Program-made: the position numbers and the translations under genes
Part shown: piece after piece, positions 20,037 through 30,415 of the stretch
Layout: each line of letters opens with the position of its first letter
Position numbering within the stretch: position 1 is the first letter of the stretch
Assembly (NCBI GenBank): GCA_964617455.1
Contig: CAZTYF010000008.1
Location: forward strand, 1 to 64,000
Reading direction: 5' to 3'
Length of the DNA stretch: 64,000 bases
Source: Monoglobus sp964617455
Lineage (GTDB): Bacteria > Bacillota > Clostridia > Monoglobales > Monoglobaceae
Notes under the pieces: model-generated
Database searches by the model: none
Told to the model about the DNA's origin: nothing
The model's input: only the letters and a program-made list of their open reading frames with translations

Positions 20037-20066
20037 AAAAAAGCCGCATGCTTTCTGCGGCTTTTT
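20037..20066. terminator. bidirectional terminator between manA and the convergent SLH gene
   Basis: AAAAAGCCGCA pairs perfectly with TGCGGCTTTTT over a 7-nt loop. The A run on one side and T run on the other allow it to stop transcription from both directions. Confidence 0.9.
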
Positions 20067-20085
20067 GATTGCTTAAATCGCTTTT

Positions 20086-22599
20086 TTATCTGTATATCAC
20101 AACATCCTGAAGATTTCCCTGGTAGGTATGGATGTATACGGAATCACCTATGCCTATATCGTCCGTTGTGCCTTTTGTGATGTTCTCGCCCACTATATAT
20201 ACGCTTGCACCACTCGTTATCTTGTGAGCCCGCTTCGTATTTGACTGCACAACCAATATATCCGAGGAACGAGCCACAACGGTTCCGCTCAAGATGAACA
20301 TATCGGAAAACTCGTTGATATTTCCGCCTTCCTCATATTCATTGGGGGCATCGTTGGGGGCGACCACAAGCTTTTTCTTGGGTTCATCCGCCTTGTATAG
20401 GGTTCTGAAAGCGATAACGTTTCCGTCGGTATCCTGACTCACCTGTACTATATCTCCTTTGGAAACCCGAGTGTATCCTTCTATCTCGCCCAAGCTGTAG
20501 TAATTTCCCTCTCCGTCCTTAAGAGAGTCCACATCCTTGGTTTTGAGAGAAATTTGGGAACCCTGCTGATAGCCATCCACATACACTATCCGCTCATACT
20601 CTTCATTTATGCCGAAGGACACTTTGTCGACAACTATGCACCGCTTTGATTTGAGCTGTTCCGGGTCGGAAGCTATCTCGTCAAGGACAACGGCGCCCGC
20701 AGTCATATATTCATCCACATCATAGAGAGAAATATAATACGATGTTCCGTTTGTGAGAGCGGTTGCATAGATAACGCCATAGTCCTCAAACTCCCTGCTG
20801 GCAGGGACCACGAAAATCGGTGTCTCCGCCGTGATCAGGTATTTTGAGTTAAAGCTCATATTGTTCTTTCTGTATCGGCCGTGACCTTGAAAATCATTGG
20901 AGAATCCCGGCAAGGCCACATCGCCGCCGCTGTAGATATTGCTCTTGTCTGCGGTGGTTATCATATTGATTAAACCCTCGCTGTTTAGGGAATACTCTAT
21001 CAGCTGCTGCTCAAGCTTGGTGCCGTCCAAAAGATACTTATAAAGCTCCTCCGCCGCAACGCTCTCTCCGTTAAAGTTCACCCTGCGCCGGGTTGTGTAG
21101 TCCTCCACCGTTCCTCCCGCAGTCAAGAGTTTGACACACATTTGGTCGAGTCCCACAATTTCCGCCGCTATGAGATATGCGTATTTGGATGTGGCATTTT
21201 CACCTTGAGTGAACCTAACTATATTTCCGTTTAAGTCAAAATAGAAGGTCCCGTTTTCGTTCACCTCAATATCTCCGCCCTCATATGCGGTACTTACTCC
21301 GTATTCGGCCTCATCGATTTTTACATAGTCGGAAGTCTTGAGAGTGACGGTTCCGACTATGGGAGCACGAGTGCAAACCGTGACGGTAATCAAGCCGCCC
21401 TCCGGATCGGACCTCAATACTGCCAACACATCTCCCGTGTTTATTTCGTCGAAGGAGATGCTCACGCCTCCTTTTAGAATCTTAAAATCCTCATAGAGGC
21501 CCGAGTCAAGGGAAATCTGTCTGCCGGTTTCGAAATCGTTTACGGTAAGGGCATCGGCGTTTTTCGCACTAACCAAGAAATACTCATAGGCCTCGCTGCA
21601 CACAACTTCCGCTTTGGCATCGTGGTCGTTGTCAATCAATATGAGATATCCGCTCCTTGGCAAAAAGCCCGAAAAGCCGTTTATATCAACTTCTTTGCCG
21701 TTGTATACAAAGGTCGCATTTTCTTCGATTGCGAAACTGCGGTTTTTTCCCCGGTCGGATATATAGTCAACCGAGGCCGAGTTAAACCCCACAATATCCG
21801 CCTCCGCTATTTTGGAGACATTGGTTTCGTTTCCGGAATCAATCCACAGGAGCTCATTGTTCTTGTTATAATAAAACTCCACCGAATAGCCAAGCAATGT
21901 ATCGGCATATGTTCTGCCGACAAAGTAGTTGTCCGTGTTGTCGATTATTATCTCACCCGTAGGGGCTTTGGAGCATCCGTTTAAGGCCCCATAGGGAACA
22001 CCGGTCACAATGCCCCGCCCCCGGTATATCTCCAGGTTTTCCATGGCTGTCTTTCCCCGTGGCAGGGCAACGGTGTCACTGCCCGAATAGCTGATTAGGG
22101 GAATTTTGAGGGAAAGGCCGCCGTAAAGCATCACTGCCATGGCATCGTTTGTGAGCTTATCCGTTGAAGATAAGCCGATACCGCTTGTTAAGCCGTACTT
22201 GGCCGCAGTTTTCATATAGCCGTCCGGAAAACCCCCGTAGGTGTTGGCCTCATATTCATAGTCAAACACATCCAAGAGGACAGCAGCAGCAGCCTGAAGG
22301 GTAATTGTCTTGTCATCGGCTTTAAAGCCAAACTTTGCGCCCTCGGTTTCGGCAAAATCCCCGTCCATACCTCTGAGTTTGCATGCCGCCCGAACAAAGT
22401 CCGAGGCGGTTACCTGAGCATCCGCCTTGTAATCGGCGTCCGGGTAGCCCGTCAAAATTCCGAAGGCATTCAACTTGCTCACCTGTGCTTCATGGTCGAT
22501 TCCCACATTTGCATAGGCCACGGTGCCAAAGGGAAAAATCGACACCATCATCGCAAGTACCGTAAATAAACCGACGATTCCGAGCTTTTTATTCATCAT
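20086..22599 (-). CDS. secreted S-layer-type protein with N-terminal SLH-like repeats
   Basis: The 837-aa protein begins with a signal peptide (ends VAYA near residue 30). Residues of about 33-180 hold divergent SLH-like repeats (LNAFGILTGYPDADYKADAQVTASDFVRAA..., AAKYGLTSGIGLS). The long remainder is beta-rich with no recognisable catalytic motif. The ATG overlaps the 3' end of the 1901-aa SLH gene by 11 bp, and the pair is probably translationally coupled. Function is probably cell-wall attachment or S-layer structure; the second half is unknown. Confidence 0.75.
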   Translation of the reverse strand: MMNKKLGIVGLFTVLAMMVSIFPFGTVAYANVGIDHEAQVSKLNAFGILTGYPDADYKADAQVTASDFVRAACKLRGMDGDFAETEGAKFGFKADDKTITLQAAAAVLLDVFDYEYEANTYGGFPDGYMKTAAKYGLTSGIGLSSTDKLTNDAMAVMLYGGLSLKIPLISYSGSDTVALPRGKTAMENLEIYRGRGIVTGVPYGALNGCSKAPTGEIIIDNTDNYFVGRTYADTLLGYSVEFYYNKNNELLWIDSGNETNVSKIAEADIVGFNSASVDYISDRGKNRSFAIEENATFVYNGKEVDINGFSGFLPRSGYLILIDNDHDAKAEVVCSEAYEYFLVSAKNADALTVNDFETGRQISLDSGLYEDFKILKGGVSISFDEINTGDVLAVLRSDPEGGLITVTVCTRAPIVGTVTLKTSDYVKIDEAEYGVSTAYEGGDIEVNENGTFYFDLNGNIVRFTQGENATSKYAYLIAAEIVGLDQMCVKLLTAGGTVEDYTTRRRVNFNGESVAAEELYKYLLDGTKLEQQLIEYSLNSEGLINMITTADKSNIYSGGDVALPGFSNDFQGHGRYRKNNMSFNSKYLITAETPIFVVPASREFEDYGVIYATALTNGTSYYISLYDVDEYMTAGAVVLDEIASDPEQLKSKRCIVVDKVSFGINEEYERIVYVDGYQQGSQISLKTKDVDSLKDGEGNYYSLGEIEGYTRVSKGDIVQVSQDTDGNVIAFRTLYKADEPKKKLVVAPNDAPNEYEEGGNINEFSDMFILSGTVVARSSDILVVQSNTKRAHKITSGASVYIVGENITKGTTDDIGIGDSVYIHTYQGNLQDVVIYR

Positions 22600-25500
22600 A
22601 CTTCACCGCCATTCTGTAGATTATTACCGCGGCTTCCGCCCGAGTGGCATTATCCGCAGGTGCGAATGCGCCGTTTTCGTTTCCGTTTATGATTCCGGCT
22701 TGGGCAAGAGCGGTAACGGCATCCAGGGCATATTCCGAAACCGTTTCATAATCGGTAAACGAGGCGCTTATGTTTCCGCTCATTTCTCTGCCGAGGGAGT
22801 TCCAAAGTCTCAGGCACATCACCGCTATGTCCTGTCTTGTTATATTCTCGTCCGCTCCGAAATAATCCTCTTCCATGCCCTTCACAATGCCCAAGTTTGC
22901 GGCGGTATTTACCGCATCGTAATACCAATCCCCTTCGCTCACATCGGTAAATCCGCTGCTTTGGCCTTCCGATGCAAGGTTAAAGGTTCTCACAAGCATC
23001 GCCGCAAATTCCGCCCGAGTGACCGAGTCGTCGGGTGCAAAGACACCTTCCTCTTTGCCTTTCAGTATGCCCGCCTTGTATAGGGCATTTATTGCCTGCT
23101 CCGCCCAGGGCACATCGGATATATCCTCAAAGCCCGAAGTCTCCCCGCCTCCGGTAAAGTATTCCGGATCCGGGGGCTGCAGCAGAGAGGGGACATCGGA
23201 AGTTGTGTCTCCCGGCTGCGCCTCGGCGGTTCCGGGTTCCGCACCGTAGTCAACGTTTCCCATCGGATTTCCCCCGACTCCTCCTTGGCCGCTTCCGCCC
23301 GAAGCGTTTTGGAGAGTGGTTCCTCCGCTGAGGCCGCCGCTGAAGCCGCCTCCTCCTCCGCCGCCTCCGCCGGAACCTCCGGAGGATGAGGACGATGCAG
23401 TCGTTATCGTAACTCTCTTTTCGGCGGTATATCCGTTATATTCGGCTCTCAAATCGGCGGCTCCCGATTTGGCGGAGGATGATACCGTCAAAACTCCCTT
23501 TTCAAAGGTGACTCCCGACGGAAGATTTTCCGCCTTTATTTCGGTGTCAACCGCACCCACGGAGTTGCCGCCGCTGTTTACAAAATCAACCGTATAACTT
23601 TCGCTCTTGGTGCCGCTTGCGGGGATTTTGACGGAATCTGCCCCCCTTATGGCAATGCCGGATGCAGCCGTATCGGCCATTCTCTCAAATCTCACATCGG
23701 CAATCCAAGCCGTGCCCTTGCCGTCGATATTGCATCCCACGGATACGGAGGCAGCCCCTGCGGGGGCCGTAACTGTGCCCGTAAGGTCCGTCCAATTCTC
23801 CGAGGTGCCCGTAATTTTTTCGGATTTGAGGGTGCCAATCTCGCCGCCCGACGAATCATAGAATACAAAGGAGAGATACGCTCCCGAATCCGCACCGTTG
23901 GTTTGGATGGCCGCTCCGTACCGATAGGTACCCCCTTGATAAATATTTGTCAATTTGTCCGAGAGCCATCTTTCGCCGTATTCCCTGCCTGCCGTGGTTT
24001 TATCTTCGTTATATCCCACAAGCATAAGGGACGGGCTGCTGCCGAAAACCTTTTCCTTGTCTATTTTGGTAATCTTGGATATTTTTATGTCGTCAAACCA
24101 GGCATAGCCATCCAAATTGTTCAGGCCGCCTCTGAAACGGGTTTCAACCCGAACCGTATTGGCATTTTGGGGCACCGTGTCAATTCCGGACCACTTTTGC
24201 CAGCCGTTGCCGTCCTTATTGTCCAAATAGTCTTTGGGATAATATCTGAGCATATTGGTGGTCTCGGCAATGGTGGCTCCCGTTGAGTTGAAATATCTCA
24301 AATTGGCTCTTATCAAACTGTCATCCGACACATTCTGCTGCTTGAAGAACATTTCGAATTCATAGGGCATTCCCCCTTGAATTCGCACATCGCCGGGGAT
24401 TTGGGCGCCGGGCATATTGTAGCTGGGGTTATAGAGGAGCAGACTGCCCGAGCTCCTGCCTTGGGTGTAATTCTGTTCCGAATCCCACCTCGTCTCTCCG
24501 GACAGAGGAGCGCCGTAATCCGTATTTAATACTTTCCAGCCTTCAATTCCGCTGTCGAAAGTATAGTTAATCAAATCCTTGCCTCCATTGGTCCATCCAA
24601 GGGGGTATTTGCCGTCATTTTGGGCAAAGTTCCCGTTGAACCCGTATTTGCCCTGGGACTGGGGTTCACCCGATGCCCCTTGCTTTATAAGACGAACGGT
24701 TTTGGATGCGGAAATTTCGCCCCGAGAGGCTGTTATCAATATTTCACCTTCCGATGCGGATGAGGAAACCTTGAGAACACCGCTTGGGCTGATGCTCACT
24801 CCGCCGACGGGGGAACCGTCCGGACCCGTCACGGTCCAATCGATGGCCGAAGGAATCGAATTGCCGAATTGATCATAGGCGATGGCGGAATAGGCATATT
24901 GCATATCTCCGACGGAGGGTATTACCGCCTCGGAATTTCCGCCCGTAATCCTGAGTTCGGAGATTTTGGGCTCTCCCGCTTCGGTAAACACCAGACCGTC
25001 AAACCAAACATTGCCTATGCCGCCCGGGTTGGAAAGGGTAACCCGGCAAACCGATGCGCCCTCCGGGACGGCAAGCCGGCCTTCGATTCGCTTCCAGCCG
25101 TTCTCGTCCGCTTCGGACCAGGGGCCTTCGTCTGTGTTTATCGTATACTCTCCCACCGTGCCGAAATTGTTATCCATAAAGGTATAGGTAATCTGTCCGG
25201 TCACCATATCCGACTCGGGGAGGGCAGAAGCATAGTAGGTGTAATTGCCTCCCGAATCCACGGAAAACATATCGGAAGTCCAAGTCAAACTGTTGGACAC
25301 AAGCATTGAGGCGGAACCTTCGTAAAATTGCTGTGTATCTATTCCTTTGGGAACAAGCCTGAACCAATCGGCATATCCGATGCCTTTCATACCTTTGACA
25401 CCGATATTGACGCGGGTTTTGCCGTTTATTTGATTGGCCGAGCCGGACGTGAATGTGCCGGTAAATGTCCGCCATCCGCCTCGGATAAAGGGCATATAGC

Positions 25501-28294
25501 TTTCTCCGGTGGCCACCGCCGCCAAAAATCCCGTGTCGGCGGTGTTTCTGAACTCAAGGCTCAAATATACCCCCTGGCCGGGAAGCATGAGCTCGGACTC
25601 CGGTGAAAGATAGTAATCCAACATATAGTAATAGGGGATTTCAAATCCCACATCCAAAAATCCCTCTTCAACGGAATTGTTGATTCCCACCGACTGGGTG
25701 GCACCGTTCATAAGAGCGAGGGATTCCTCATCGGATAAGGCGGAAGTATATTCCATTTTGAGCACGGAATCCACTCCCGAATCTCCCCGAACGGCCCCTG
25801 TCTCTTCCATGGCCTCAACGCCTTGGGTCCGAGTCCACAGAGTTTTGCCGTCATTGACCTGAGCTTCGTTCCAGGGATAGTAGAAATCCGTATCGTCCAA
25901 ATTCAGTTGGTATACGGGAACATTTGGGGTCCAGCCCTTTGCAAAATAGGTATCCTCAGTTGCCTCAAATCCTCCGTTTTGAAGGCCGTCGGGTATTTTG
26001 GCCAGTGTAACGGTCTTTTGGGCTTCCGCAAAAGCGCTCTTGGCCGTCACCGTGATTGTTCCTTCGGTGGCATTTCTGTTCACCGTGAGGATGCCCGTTT
26101 CGGTGTCAAAGAAAACATTTTGGGTATCGCCGTAGTCAACGCTCCACTCAACGCTTTGGTCATAATACAGATCTCCGAACTGGTCATAGACCGCAGCTTC
26201 ATAGGGAGAGGTATAGGACTCCGCATTTTCGTTTATATAGAGAGTATCGTTTCCCGAAATTTCGATTCTCCGCGGAGTCGAGGGCAGGTTATATTCAATT
26301 TCAAGGGTAGGGGCATATGGCAGGTTGGCATCCGAAACGCCCGTCAGATACAGCTTTATGGAAGTTGCCCGAGCGTCTAAGTCGGCGCTGGTTACGGCCG
26401 CCTCCAACATTCCCCCCTTTTGCTCCGCCCGGTCCAGCATCACATCGAGGGCCTCCCCCGTAACTTTGAAGGTGTATTTGTTCTCTTCCGTGTCGATATC
26501 TGCCGTGGCAATGGGGTCTATGTAAGAAGTTCTCCCCGGGGCAAAATTTTTCTCGTTGGTTTCAACCTTGGCGGAAAAATCATCAAAACCGAACAGGAGG
26601 GAGTAGTTGTTCATAATGTCGTCTTTGGTCGACGTATCCGTCCAATCGGCGTCAATCCATTCTCTGCCGTCGGTCCTCTCGGTGTCTTTGGGGTCGCCGT
26701 AACCCCAAAGTCCCAAGGCAATGCTCGTGCCGGACTCTTTATAGAGAGTGAAGGTCAGGCCTGTAATCACATCCTTGGATTGGCTTATTATGTTCGAAAG
26801 GTCATAACCCAGCAAAACGGGGGCTCCCGCCTTCATGCCAACTTCATCCGTCTCCGGGTCCACAGCCATGGCGGAGGTATTGCCGAGGCCTCTGAGCTTC
26901 ATGGACCGAGCAGCGGTGAATTTCTCGGGCAAATCGATAATCGTCTTATATATCTCAACGGTTTTGGTGCCTTCAAGTTCTCCCGATAGGGCCTTTATGG
27001 TCACGGTCTGGTCGGATACGCCGACGGGCACCGTCAACACTCCGTTTTCAAACCTTGCGGCTCCCGTTTTCGCATCGGTGGAAAATTCCCATCGAACGTC
27101 CTCGCCTCCCGCCATTTCTCCGCCGTTTTGGTCGAGGATTTTCGCAGTGTAGGTATAAGTTCTTTCGGATGACGCAATGTAATTGTTTATATACTCCTCG
27201 CCTTCGATTTCGATTGAGGCGGGATAGAGGTTGTCAATCAACACTTCAAAAGACGAGGTGATTCCCTCATACTCTGCCGTGAGAGTTACGGTTTGAATTT
27301 CCGCCCCCTCAAGAATTGTCAAAATCCCCGTCTCCGAATCAAAGGACACCTTGCCGTCGTTTTGATTTGAGGAAAAGGTCCAGTTGGGCTTGGCGCCGAT
27401 TACATCGCCGTTGGTATCGATGATTGAGGCGGTATAGGAAAATTCGGCCGGGTAGTCGGTTATGGCCGCCAAATCGATTGAGCGGGGGCCGCTTATTTCA
27501 ATACTCGCAGGCTTCGGGCGGTCCTCCTCGGAATAGAATTCAAGGATGAGCCTGGGTTTGAGGGGGTCGAGGTTCTCGTCGCTTATTTCCGACGAAAAGG
27601 CCTCGATTATGGCATTCCACCTGTCCTCATTGCCGTAACTTTCGGCGGACACATCTTTTGAAAGGAAGGAGGCGCCTTTTTCGTTGGTAAAATTCTGCGG
27701 CGTTATCAGAAAGCTGATTTCGGTGTCCGTTTCGGAAAGCTGCGCCTTCACATAATCGGTGATGTCAAAGGCGGAGGTCCATTCCGATAGGACTCTGTCG
27801 GCGGCATCAAGGCCGGTGGCCTCAAAAATCTTGCTTTTACCGATTTTTGCTTGGAATTCGGCTATGGCATCCGCACCCAATGCCTCTTCTATTATATCGA
27901 GTTTCTCGCTGTATCTGTTGCCCGCATCCTCCGACCAATCATCGGATAGGGGCTTGACCGAAAAATTGCCGCTGTTGTCCCGAGTTTCGGTCACCAATTC
28001 CACCGTTGCGCTCTTAAGGTCCCCGGCGTCGATTCCGTTCAAATCGAACTTAAGTCCCGCCAAAAACTCGTTCTCCACAAGCTCGTCGCCCGCCTTGTTG
28101 TGTCTCACTTCAAAACCTTTTGAGGTCCCGAATTGGTTGTTGTTATTGTTTCTGAACTGTATATCGGCAACAGGGTATACGGTCACCGCATCCCCATCCG
28201 AGCCCTCCGCAAAGGTAACAATATCAAGTCCGCACAACAAAACAGAGACCGACAAAATTGCGGCCAAAAATCTCTTTATTCCGACTCCGCTCAT
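22589..28294 (-). CDS. giant multidomain surface protein with three C-terminal SLH domains
   Basis: The 1901-aa protein has a signal peptide (1-30). Residues of about 35-250 and 455-670 resemble CBM96/DNRLRE-type beta-sandwich modules (for example VYPVADIQFRNNN). These alternate with at least four Big-type Ig-like domains beginning (R/A)xIEISG or ELRITGG and containing YDQFG(N/D). Several galactose-binding-like modules (NGGFEATEDTYFAKGW, NGNFAQNDGKYPLGW) follow. A Ser/Gly linker near 1590-1620 leads to three canonical SLH repeats (about 1721-1901) with FxDxS...WAxxAI and TRAEFAAML motifs. SLH domains bind pyruvylated cell-wall polysaccharide, and a CsaB-type enzyme is encoded at 35676. No catalytic domain is visible, so it is probably a polysaccharide-binding scaffold or adhesin. 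Confidence 0.85.
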   Translation of the reverse strand: MSGVGIKRFLAAILSVSVLLCGLDIVTFAEGSDGDAVTVYPVADIQFRNNNNNQFGTSKGFEVRHNKAGDELVENEFLAGLKFDLNGIDAGDLKSATVELVTETRDNSGNFSVKPLSDDWSEDAGNRYSEKLDIIEEALGADAIAEFQAKIGKSKIFEATGLDAADRVLSEWTSAFDITDYVKAQLSETDTEISFLITPQNFTNEKGASFLSKDVSAESYGNEDRWNAIIEAFSSEISDENLDPLKPRLILEFYSEEDRPKPASIEISGPRSIDLAAITDYPAEFSYTASIIDTNGDVIGAKPNWTFSSNQNDGKVSFDSETGILTILEGAEIQTVTLTAEYEGITSSFEVLIDNLYPASIEIEGEEYINNYIASSERTYTYTAKILDQNGGEMAGGEDVRWEFSTDAKTGAARFENGVLTVPVGVSDQTVTIKALSGELEGTKTVEIYKTIIDLPEKFTAARSMKLRGLGNTSAMAVDPETDEVGMKAGAPVLLGYDLSNIISQSKDVITGLTFTLYKESGTSIALGLWGYGDPKDTERTDGREWIDADWTDTSTKDDIMNNYSLLFGFDDFSAKVETNEKNFAPGRTSYIDPIATADIDTEENKYTFKVTGEALDVMLDRAEQKGGMLEAAVTSADLDARATSIKLYLTGVSDANLPYAPTLEIEYNLPSTPRRIEISGNDTLYINENAESYTSPYEAAVYDQFGDLYYDQSVEWSVDYGDTQNVFFDTETGILTVNRNATEGTITVTAKSAFAEAQKTVTLAKIPDGLQNGGFEATEDTYFAKGWTPNVPVYQLNLDDTDFYYPWNEAQVNDGKTLWTRTQGVEAMEETGAVRGDSGVDSVLKMEYTSALSDEESLALMNGATQSVGINNSVEEGFLDVGFEIPYYYMLDYYLSPESELMLPGQGVYLSLEFRNTADTGFLAAVATGESYMPFIRGGWRTFTGTFTSGSANQINGKTRVNIGVKGMKGIGYADWFRLVPKGIDTQQFYEGSASMLVSNSLTWTSDMFSVDSGGNYTYYASALPESDMVTGQITYTFMDNNFGTVGEYTINTDEGPWSEADENGWKRIEGRLAVPEGASVCRVTLSNPGGIGNVWFDGLVFTEAGEPKISELRITGGNSEAVIPSVGDMQYAYSAIAYDQFGNSIPSAIDWTVTGPDGSPVGGVSISPSGVLKVSSSASEGEILITASRGEISASKTVRLIKQGASGEPQSQGKYGFNGNFAQNDGKYPLGWTNGGKDLINYTFDSGIEGWKVLNTDYGAPLSGETRWDSEQNYTQGRSSGSLLLYNPSYNMPGAQIPGDVRIQGGMPYEFEMFFKQQNVSDDSLIRANLRYFNSTGATIAETTNMLRYYPKDYLDNKDGNGWQKWSGIDTVPQNANTVRVETRFRGGLNNLDGYAWFDDIKISKITKIDKEKVFGSSPSLMLVGYNEDKTTAGREYGERWLSDKLTNIYQGGTYRYGAAIQTNGADSGAYLSFVFYDSSGGEIGTLKSEKITGTSENWTDLTGTVTAPAGAASVSVGCNIDGKGTAWIADVRFERMADTAASGIAIRGADSVKIPASGTKSESYTVDFVNSGGNSVGAVDTEIKAENLPSGVTFEKGVLTVSSSAKSGAADLRAEYNGYTAEKRVTITTASSSSSGGSGGGGGGGGGFSGGLSGGTTLQNASGGSGQGGVGGNPMGNVDYGAEPGTAEAQPGDTTSDVPSLLQPPDPEYFTGGGETSGFEDISDVPWAEQAINALYKAGILKGKEEGVFAPDDSVTRAEFAAMLVRTFNLASEGQSSGFTDVSEGDWYYDAVNTAANLGIVKGMEEDYFGADENITRQDIAVMCLRLWNSLGREMSGNISASFTDYETVSEYALDAVTALAQAGIINGNENGAFAPADNATRAEAAVIIYRMAVKYDE

Positions 28295-28414
28295 GTTATA
28301 ATCCTACCTTTCGTAAAATGGGTGATTTTATTTTAGCATAAATCCGAGTCTTTATCATCTATGAAATTTAACACTTTTATTTTATTTATTTAATTAACAA
28401 TCGGTTTGACGGGC

Positions 28415-28798
28415 CTAAGCATCAAAGGAATATATATTGCACAGCTTTTTTTGAGCCGACCTGATTGAGTATCTGATGTCCCGAGCGGTGCGGCCCTCGG
28501 AGCGGGCAATATCGGCTATGGTTTCGCCCGACTCAAATTTTTCAAACCTCACCTTCTGAAGCGCAGAGAGAACTGACAACAGAGCCTGCCGCTCCTCCTC
28601 GAAAACTCCTGCCAAGTGCAGAGCCTCCGGGTTGGTCATATCCGAGAGACAGTCCTCATTCAAAAAAGCATAATGGCGGCTGTGGCGTCTGTTGCTGGCA
28701 TGCTCCGCCCGTCTCGACTCCTTGATGAACATACCCACATCCTCCGGCGCATCCACATACACCGTCTCTCCCGTGACAAATACGTATTTGATAGTCAT
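28415..28798 (-). CDS. sigma-70 region 4-like HTH regulator of a mobile element
   Basis: The ATG at 28798 (127 aa) is chosen because AGGAGG lies 9 bp upstream; the ATG at 28807 overlaps that site. The C-terminal half (VLSALQKVRFEKFESG, ETIADIARSEGRTARDIRYS) is a helix-turn-helix resembling sigma-70 region 4, while region 2 is absent. Small proteins of this kind commonly sit beside large serine recombinases in Clostridia elements. It is divergent from the two recombinase genes, across a 239-bp gap, and probably regulates them. Confidence 0.75.
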   Translation of the reverse strand: MTIKYVFVTGETVYVDAPEDVGMFIKESRRAEHASNRRHSRHYAFLNEDCLSDMTNPEALHLAGVFEEERQALLSVLSALQKVRFEKFESGETIADIARSEGRTARDIRYSIRSAQKKLCNIYSFDA

Positions 28799-29008
28799 AC
28801 ATTTCATCCTCCTGATAAAAGATTTATATTTTATTTGATTTCTTCCTTGGGGACCTCATCCTCCGCCACCCTCCGGGCGCTGCTTCAGGTGAAAATTAAT
28901 AAGGCAGTGTCTTCTTATTATATTACATTTCGGCAATTTTGACAAATATAAAATAATTTTCTCAAAACATTTCCCTTTTTGCCCTCTTTTTGTCTTTATA
29001 TATAGAAC

Positions 29009-29020
29009 GATAAATTTATC
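29009..29020. promoter_or_regulatory. 12-bp perfect palindrome upstream of the recombinases
   Basis: GATAAATTTATC lies 17 bp before the ATG at 29038, in the AT-rich divergent intergenic region. Its position suits an operator for the element's own regulator, but this is inference only. Confidence 0.3.
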
Positions 29021-29037
29021 ATATACGAGGTGATACT

Positions 29038-30411
29038 ATGAAAAAGATAAATAAAATCGAGTTAACCCAAGACCCAATGCCCAAACCGGTGCGGGCGGCA
29101 GTCTACGCTCGGGTGTCTCTCGACACCGAAAGCCTCGGACATTCTCTGTCCACCCAGGTGAACTACTACAGCAACCTGATCCAAAACACCCCTCAATGGG
29201 AGTATGCCGGGGTATACGCCGATTTCGGCATATCGGGCACGAGGGCGGACAGGAGGGAGGAATTTTGCCGTATGCTCAAAGATTGCGATGAGGGTAAAAT
29301 CGACATCATACTTACCAAAAGCATATCCAGGTTTGCCCGCAACACTTTGGATTTGCTGAACACGGTAAGGCACCTTAGGGACATAGGCATTGAGGTTCGG
29401 TTCGAAAAAGAAAACATCAACACCTTAAGCAACGACGGGGAACTGCTGCTCACTCTGCTGGCATCATTTGCCCAGGAGGAGAGCCGGTCAATATCCGACA
29501 ATGTCAAGTGGGGCATACGAAAGAGATTCGAACAGGGCAAGCCCCGAAACTGCCGTATCTACGGCTACCGTATTATACACGGTAAATATGTCATAGATGA
29601 GTCGGAGGCCCAAATCGTGAGGCGGATTTTCGATATGTTCCTTTCCGGGGACTCCTGCTATGCCATAAGCAAAAAACTGACGGATGAGGGAGTCAAATCC
29701 CGCAGCGGAAAAGATTTTACCAATTGTGAAATAATCGATATGATTCGCCGAGAGAGATATACGGGCTCCACCCTCTGCCAAAAGACTTTCACTCCGGACC
29801 CCCTGTCCGAGCCTCGGGAAAACAACGGCGAGCTGCCCATGTATTTTGTGGAGGACGACCATCCCGCCATTATATCCAAGGAAACTTTCGGGGCCGCCCA
29901 AGAGGAATTCGCAAAACGATACGGCGTCGGCATAGTTAACGGCATAGTCCAAAAGGCGGGATATCTTCACCATGAGGGCTGCGGAGGCAAGCCTCATCCC
30001 GTGAAGCACAGGAGCCCCAAATGGACGGCGGAACTCAGACAGGCCCAATCCGAGTACTTCAGGCGGAGAGACAGCGGCCCCTGCAAGTATGACTTCTCTC
30101 ACTTTATTGAATGCGAAAACTGCGGCCACAGGCTGTGGGCCGAAAAAAGGTATCGGGCAGACGGCACACCGGTAATTTGCTGGAGGGATATGGAGCACAT
30201 ATCCAAAGATACGCCCAAGGCCTCTGCCATAAGGGATTCCGATTTGAAGGAGCGAATAACGGAAATTTTGGGATGGGAAGAATTCGACGCAGAGAAGATG
30301 TTTGAACTTCTTGAGATTATCACGGTGAACAAAAACTTGGTAACCCTGCACTTCAAAGACGGCGGCAGCGAGAGCTTCAAATACGCTCTGCCCTCGAAAA
30401 AAAGGAGGTAA
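29038..30411 (+). CDS. large serine recombinase 1
   Basis: The 457-aa protein has an N-terminal resolvase/invertase catalytic domain with YARVSLDTESL (nucleophilic Ser in RVS), GISGTRADRREEF, the SKSISRFARNT helix and EKENINTLSNDGEL. A Recombinase domain follows (RIYGYRIIHGKYVIDESEAQIVRRIFDMF...). A late zinc-ribbon candidate contains CENCGHRLWAEK, with a more diverged first half. It is shorter than the second recombinase because the long coiled-coil insertion is missing. It should cut and join DNA at attachment sites, alone or as a pair with the next gene (4-bp gap). Confidence 0.92.
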   Translation: MKKINKIELTQDPMPKPVRAAVYARVSLDTESLGHSLSTQVNYYSNLIQNTPQWEYAGVYADFGISGTRADRREEFCRMLKDCDEGKIDIILTKSISRFARNTLDLLNTVRHLRDIGIEVRFEKENINTLSNDGELLLTLLASFAQEESRSISDNVKWGIRKRFEQGKPRNCRIYGYRIIHGKYVIDESEAQIVRRIFDMFLSGDSCYAISKKLTDEGVKSRSGKDFTNCEIIDMIRRERYTGSTLCQKTFTPDPLSEPRENNGELPMYFVEDDHPAIISKETFGAAQEEFAKRYGVGIVNGIVQKAGYLHHEGCGGKPHPVKHRSPKWTAELRQAQSEYFRRRDSGPCKYDFSHFIECENCGHRLWAEKRYRADGTPVICWRDMEHISKDTPKASAIRDSDLKERITEILGWEEFDAEKMFELLEIITVNKNLVTLHFKDGGSESFKYALPSKKRR

Positions 30412-30415
30412 AATC

